This document shows positions 16,394-20,398 of a stretch of DNA of 20,398 nucleotides, piece by piece (position 1 is the first letter of the stretch; each line of letters begins with the position of its first letter). Position numbers and translations under genes: made by a program. Under the pieces are notes generated by a model. The model ran no database searches and was not told the DNA's origin. It was given only the letters and a program-made list of their open reading frames with translations. The stretch spans positions 1 to 20,398 of the forward strand of contig CAMEWU010000011.1 in NCBI GenBank assembly GCA_945946715.1, in the 5' to 3' direction. Origin of the DNA: an uncultured Clostridium sp. GTDB lineage: Bacteria; Bacillota; Clostridia; Lachnospirales; Lachnospiraceae.

Positions 16394-18055
16394 TCAGACC
16401 TTAAAACAGCTTCCTCCTATAAATTCCCGTAAAATAGAGTTATTTGGTACAGCCTCACCACTGACACCCAGGAAGTAATCCAGAAATTTCAAAAGCCGTT
16501 TTGCTTCCTGATACTCCGGTGAATCGTGAGATATGGCAAACAACAATGGCTCTGCATACTGCTTAATCACACTTAATTCATACAGCAAGGCTGAATTGAA
16601 CATCACATCAGCTTCTTCCTGATATGGGAAAATATTCCGTTCTTCTCCACGTCTTACAGAATTCCACATTGCTATAGTGTCCTGTGCAGAATTACCTCTG
16701 GTTCTTGCATCCCGTACAATTCTGCGAATTAGTCTTCCATCCGTTGTTGAAATACGATTATGTTGGTCAATATTCAGACTGGTTAATGCACTGATATAAA
16801 TCTTAAATTTACTGCTATCCGGCAATTGTTCTGTCATCTTTGGATTCAATCCATGTATGCCTTCTATAACCAACACATCTCCTGTGTTTAACTGTTTCCA
16901 ATCACCTTTATATTCCCGCATACCTGTATGGAAATTAAACCGCGGCAACTCTACAGCTTCACCTGCCAGAAGCCGGGACATATCCGAATTAAACTGCTTC
17001 AAATCAATGGCTTCCAGACATTCAAAATTATAATTTCCATCTGCATCCCGTGGGGTTTCATTTCGATTAACAAAGTAATCATCCAAAGCAATTGGATGTG
17101 GGTGCATGCCATATGCCCGTAACTGAATACTTAACCGATGAGAAAAAGTAGTCTTACCGGAAGAACTTGGACCGGCAATTAATACAATTTTCTTTCCTTC
17201 CCGTTCAATCCGTTCAGCGATTTCTGCAATCTTCTTTTCCTGTAATGCTTCTTGAACCAGCATCAAATCACCGATGCCCCCTTCTGCAATCACATCATTC
17301 AATGCACCGACAGTATCAACCCCAAGCATACTGCTCCAATCTTCTGATTCTTTCAATACCTTGAATAACTTCTTCTGAGGTTCAAAAGGAGCCAGAGTTT
17401 CCGGTTCTTCTTTCGACGGCAATTGAAGCACGAATCCGGCACTGTATAAAATCAAATCAAAGCACTTGATATATCCGGTGCTTGGAACCATATATCCATA
17501 ATGATAATCCTCATAATCTTCAATACTATATAAATTTGCAGCAGATACTCTCCGGTACTGAAATAATCTTACTTTATCCTCCATTCCCTGTGACGCAAAG
17601 CGTTTCATGGCAATATCTGTACTTACACTTTCTTTCTTAATTGGCACGTCAGCCCAAATTAAATCTTTCATTCTCCGTTTGATAGAATATAATAAGTCCT
17701 GACTAACCCCATCCTGAAGACCTTCCATCTCGCAGTAATATCCATTCCCTAAGGAATACATAACCCGAACCTGAAAATCTTTCTTATGTTCCATCACATC
17801 ATCAATCGCCTTTAACATCAATAATGTAGCACTACGCTTATATGACTGATAACCAATCTCATCTGCAGTTGTCAGAAACCGAACCTCACAATCATTCAAA
17901 ATCGGTTTAAACAACTCACACAGCTTTGCATTCATATATGCCATTACAATATCGTGTTCTTCCCGTTCCTGATACTGTTTTGCCAGCTCTAACAAAGTAG
18001 TTCCTTCTGCTACCTGTACAGTTTCACCATATACCTTTACTGTTACATTTCCCAT
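16394..18055 (-). CDS. Nucleoside (uridine-type) kinase with N-terminal TGS domain
   Basis: 553-residue cytosolic kinase of the long clostridial type. Residues 1-60 form a TGS-like domain (VTVKVYGETVQVAEGTTLLE), and 60-220 resemble the threonyl-tRNA synthetase second additional domain. The C-terminal half is a phosphoribulokinase/uridine kinase P-loop domain: Walker A GPSSSGKT at 295-302, the substrate segment PIALDDYFVNRNETPRDADG, VIEGIHGLNP, and RRIVRDARTRG in the lid. It should phosphorylate a nucleoside such as uridine or cytidine in pyrimidine salvage; the exact substrate of this long form is not proven and the role of the TGS part is unknown. AGGAGG lies 8 bases before the ATG. It follows the Nif3-like gene after 50 bases. 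Confidence 0.9.
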   Translation of the reverse strand: MGNVTVKVYGETVQVAEGTTLLELAKQYQEREEHDIVMAYMNAKLCELFKPILNDCEVRFLTTADEIGYQSYKRSATLLMLKAIDDVMEHKKDFQVRVMYSLGNGYYCEMEGLQDGVSQDLLYSIKRRMKDLIWADVPIKKESVSTDIAMKRFASQGMEDKVRLFQYRRVSAANLYSIEDYEDYHYGYMVPSTGYIKCFDLILYSAGFVLQLPSKEEPETLAPFEPQKKLFKVLKESEDWSSMLGVDTVGALNDVIAEGGIGDLMLVQEALQEKKIAEIAERIEREGKKIVLIAGPSSSGKTTFSHRLSIQLRAYGMHPHPIALDDYFVNRNETPRDADGNYNFECLEAIDLKQFNSDMSRLLAGEAVELPRFNFHTGMREYKGDWKQLNTGDVLVIEGIHGLNPKMTEQLPDSSKFKIYISALTSLNIDQHNRISTTDGRLIRRIVRDARTRGNSAQDTIAMWNSVRRGEERNIFPYQEEADVMFNSALLYELSVIKQYAEPLLFAISHDSPEYQEAKRLLKFLDYFLGVSGEAVPNNSILREFIGGSCFKV

Positions 18056-18075
18056 AATTAATTCCTCCTGTTACT

Positions 18076-18081
18076 ATTATA
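18076..18081 (-). promoter_or_regulatory. Possible -10 box before the nucleoside kinase gene
   Basis: A perfect TATAAT occurs on the minus strand in the 50-base gap between the Nif3-like stop and the kinase start. The hexamer 17 bases upstream (GACAAG) is a poor -35 and no extended TG is present, so this may be a weak internal promoter or chance. Confidence 0.22.
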
Positions 18082-18105
18082 CTACCTACCATCTGCTCCT
18101 TGTCC

Positions 18106-18909
18106 TTAGATAATTGTTATAGGGCTACCGGCATCTACACATGTAATACGAATTTCTTCTTCCATATTCTGACGTATACACTTTCGTAAATATTCCGCCA
18201 TATAATTAATAAAAATATGCTCCAGTCCATAATGGGTTGCATCAATAATAACCAATCCCATATCAACAGCATCCAAACCTTCATGATGCCCAATATCACC
18301 TGTAATCAAAACACTGGCTCCTTCTTCTATGGCTCTTCCGATTTCACTTTTTCCGGATCCAGGACAAATAGCAATTCGATCAACACGCTTTAATACATCC
18401 CCATACACAATCACGTTTTTCAAATCAAATTCCTGTTTTGTTAATTGCGCCAGTTCCTCGACTGACATTTGTTCCGGTATCCACCCAACTCTTCCGATTC
18501 CCTCTGTATGTCCATCTGACTCCACACAGGTTACTTCCAGCGGCTCCGTTTTCATCATCCCCAACCGTTGGGCTGCTAAATCTGCCATACTGCCTTTTAT
18601 ATCAAAATTCGTATGCATGGCATAATAAGAAATCCGATGGGTTGCCAGATTCCAGAGTCTTCTTCCAACCATGCTTTGCGTATTCATTTGCTTTAATGGA
18701 TGAAAAATCATAGGATGATGTGTTAGCAGCAAATCTGCATCCTGTTCTACCGCTTGCTTAATCACGTAATCCGAAGCATCCAGTCCTATCATTATATGAC
18801 GAATTTCCTGATTTTCATCTCCCAACAGCAGTCCTACATTATCCCATTCCTCTGCATATTGGAGAGGCGATAATTCTTCCAACCAGTTCATAACTGTTTT
18901 AAGCTTCAT
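18106..18909 (-). CDS. Nif3-like dinuclear metal centre protein (YqfO family, short form)
   Basis: 267-residue protein of the Nif3/DUF34 family (GTP cyclohydrolase I type 2-like); the cellular role is unsettled. The two-metal site is visible: H64-H65 in LLTHHP, H99 and D103 in HTNFD, and H226 with E230 in ATHYGLEH near the C-terminus. EEWDNVGLLLGD (20-31) is the usual N-terminal signature. ITGDIGHHEG (202-211) is also conserved. The protein lacks the PII-like middle insertion present in the roughly 370-residue Bacillus YqfO, so it is the short form. It overlaps trmK by 11 bases, the usual Firmicute pairing. Confidence 0.95.
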   Translation of the reverse strand: MKLKTVMNWLEELSPLQYAEEWDNVGLLLGDENQEIRHIMIGLDASDYVIKQAVEQDADLLLTHHPMIFHPLKQMNTQSMVGRRLWNLATHRISYYAMHTNFDIKGSMADLAAQRLGMMKTEPLEVTCVESDGHTEGIGRVGWIPEQMSVEELAQLTKQEFDLKNVIVYGDVLKRVDRIAICPGSGKSEIGRAIEEGASVLITGDIGHHEGLDAVDMGLVIIDATHYGLEHIFINYMAEYLRKCIRQNMEEEIRITCVDAGSPITII

Positions 18910-19597
18910 AATATCCCTGTGCCTCCTGATTCCATGCTTGTTGTCTTCTCAGCTCCTGTACCCGTTCCTGCGCTTTCTCTGTTTGCTGAACATTCAATTG
19001 CTTCATTAGCTGATTCATTTGCTGCTCTTCTCTTTTCAAAAATTGCCATAAAACAGAAGACCTCTGCTGTAACAGACATCTTCCATACTGATACTCCACA
19101 TTATTCCATGAAGTGTCTTCTTCATTTTTCGCCTTTATAACAACATAGTATTTTCCATCCTCCAGAAGCATCTGTTCTTCCGGAATTCCATAACCAATCT
19201 TATGTAAATAACGGCGAACTGATGGTATATCTGATTGAGGCTGAAGTACCAGTGTCTCCGTACCTTTCAGTTTTGAAGCTCCCCGCTTCAGTATCTCTAT
19301 CATTAGAGGACCACCCATGCCGGAAATCAGAATCGTATCTGCCTCTCCATACTGAAGTTGTTCTAAACCATCGGATAATCGACACTGGATTCTATCTTCC
19401 AAATGATTCTGGCTGATATGCTGCTTTGCCCGTGATAACGGACCTTTACGCACATCCATAGCCAGTGCTTTTGCCGCAATCCCCTGCTGAATCAGATAAA
19501 TAGAGATATAACCATGATCGCACCCAATATCTGCTACAGTCTCACAAGGTTCTACCATATCAGCTACCTGCTTCATTCGTAATGAAAGCTCCATCAT
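18899..19597 (-). CDS. trmK: tRNA (adenine(22)-N(1))-methyltransferase TrmK
   Basis: 232-residue SAM-dependent enzyme that methylates N1 of A22 in the D-loop of tRNAs (COG2384). The Rossmann motif VADIGCDHGYIS is at 21-32 and the catalytic-region motif ISGMGG at 91-96. The C-terminal third is a Gln/Glu-rich helical domain, as in the Bacillus enzyme. The start has GAGGAA overlapping the end of rpoD; either of two adjacent ATG codons (19595-19597 or 19592-19594) could be used. It is 3 bases behind rpoD and overlaps the Nif3-like gene, so the three are probably co-transcribed. Confidence 0.95.
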   Translation of the reverse strand: MMELSLRMKQVADMVEPCETVADIGCDHGYISIYLIQQGIAAKALAMDVRKGPLSRAKQHISQNHLEDRIQCRLSDGLEQLQYGEADTILISGMGGPLMIEILKRGASKLKGTETLVLQPQSDIPSVRRYLHKIGYGIPEEQMLLEDGKYYVVIKAKNEEDTSWNNVEYQYGRCLLQQRSSVLWQFLKREEQQMNQLMKQLNVQQTEKAQERVQELRRQQAWNQEAQGYYEA

Positions 19598-19600
19598 TCT

Positions 19601-20398
19601 TTATTCCTCTAAGAAATCTTTTAATTTCCGGCTACGGCTAGGATGACGCAATTTCCGCAGTGCTTTTGCTTCAATCTGACGAATACGTTCTCTTGTAACA
19701 CTGAATTCTTTTCCTACTTCTTCCAGAGTACGTGCTCTTCCATCATCCAGTCCAAAACGGAGACGAAGTACCTTCTGTTCCCGGTCTGTCAAAGTATCCA
19801 GTACTTCTACTAATTGTTCTTTTAACAGTGTAAAAGCAGCAGCATCCGCTGGTACCGGAACATTTTCATCCTGAATAAAATCACCCAAATGACTATCTTC
19901 TTCCTCTCCAATCGGCGTCTCTAAAGAAACCGGTTCCTGTGAAATCTTTAATATTTCACGGACACGCTCTACCGGCATATTCATTTCCTTAGCAATTTCC
20001 TCCGGGGAAGGCTCTCTACCCAGTTCCTGTAACAACTGACGCTGTACCCGTACTAATTTATTAATCGTTTCCACCATATGAACCGGAATACGAATGGTTC
20101 TTGCCTGATCGGCAATAGCTCTGGTAATTGCCTGACGAATCCACCATGTTGCATAAGTAGAGAACTTGTATCCTTTTCTATAATCGAATTTTTCTACTGC
20201 TTTAATCAAACCCAGATTTCCTTCCTGAATCAGATCCAAAAACAGCATACCTCGTCCTACATACCTCTTTGCAATACTAACTACCAATCGTAGGTTTGCC
20301 TCTGCCAATTTCTTTTTTGCATTTTCTCCTTCCGGTCCACCGGCTTCCATAACCTGTGCCAGTGCAATCTCTTCTTCCGCACTTAACAAAGGCACATT
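19601..20398 (-). CDS. rpoD: RNA polymerase primary sigma factor RpoD (SigA), 5' end outside the window
   Basis: The last 265-266 residues of the housekeeping sigma factor. Region 1.2/2.1 begins at PLLSAEEEIALAQ. Region 2.3-2.4, which melts and reads the -10 box, is YKFSTYATWWIRQAITRAIA. Region 3 follows (IRIPVHMVETINKL). Region 4.2, the -35 reader, contains LEEVGKEFSVTRERIRQIEA and the C-terminus is SRKLKDFLEE. The reading frame stays open to the right edge. An in-frame GTG at 20393-20395 sits inside conserved region 1.2 and is not the true start. The 3-base gap to trmK is the normal Firmicute layout. Confidence 0.98.
   Translation of the reverse strand, partial: NVPLLSAEEEIALAQVMEAGGPEGENAKKKLAEANLRLVVSIAKRYVGRGMLFLDLIQEGNLGLIKAVEKFDYRKGYKFSTYATWWIRQAITRAIADQARTIRIPVHMVETINKLVRVQRQLLQELGREPSPEEIAKEMNMPVERVREILKISQEPVSLETPIGEEEDSHLGDFIQDENVPVPADAAAFTLLKEQLVEVLDTLTDREQKVLRLRFGLDDGRARTLEEVGKEFSVTRERIRQIEAKALRKLRHPSRSRKLKDFLEE

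Noticed and set aside
1..20398. Mobile element or phage island around the MoxR cluster
   Set aside because: No integrase, transposase, terminal repeats or tRNA are present. Codon and base use look uniform by eye and all genes are co-directional with the housekeeping block.

Overview
The window looks like part of the chromosome of a low-to-mid GC Firmicute. The most likely source is a Clostridia member of the Lachnospiraceae type. This rests on strong AGGAGG-type ribosome binding sites, the order rpoD > trmK > nif3-like, a long TGS-domain nucleoside kinase, an ECF transporter S component, and a VanR/VanS-style two-component pair. All sixteen genes lie on the minus strand, so transcription runs from high to low coordinates. 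No tRNA, rRNA, transposase, phage gene or CRISPR array was seen, and no convincing intrinsic terminator either. The longest gene-free stretch is 155 bases (607-761).

Right part (20398 down to 16394), housekeeping: the primary sigma factor rpoD (5' end outside the window), the tRNA adenine-22 N1-methyltransferase trmK, a Nif3-like dinuclear-metal protein overlapping trmK by 11 bases, and a 553-residue nucleoside (uridine-type) kinase with an N-terminal TGS domain.

Centre (16290 down to 1821), one tightly packed probable operon of ten genes: response regulator, histidine kinase, an 828-residue exported membrane protein, ABC ATPase, ABC-2 permease, a DUF4175-like membrane protein with twelve copies of an 18-base/6-residue Asn-Gly-Gln repeat, a MoxR AAA+ ATPase, a DUF58 protein, a BatA-type VWA membrane protein, and a large membrane protein with two VWA domains and a GATase1-like domain. 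Gaps run from a 23-base overlap to 32 bases. The unit combines a MoxR/VWA chaperone-like system, whose VWA domains are predicted to face outward, with an ABC-2 exporter under a sensor kinase. A cell-envelope assembly, maturation or stress function fits, but no substrate can be read from the sequence.

Left part (1781 down to 16): a CaxA-type calcium/sodium (cation/proton) antiporter 39 bases behind the operon, then a structured 155-base leader and an ECF-family vitamin transporter S component. A ribosome binding site at the very left edge suggests one more co-transcribed gene outside the window.

The most unusual items are the composite MoxR-ABC-two-component operon, its topology (cytosolic ATPase, outward-facing VWA domains, and one lysine-rich cytosolic tail that could link them), the minisatellite inside a predicted wall-spanning segment, and the unassigned structured leader before the ECF gene.
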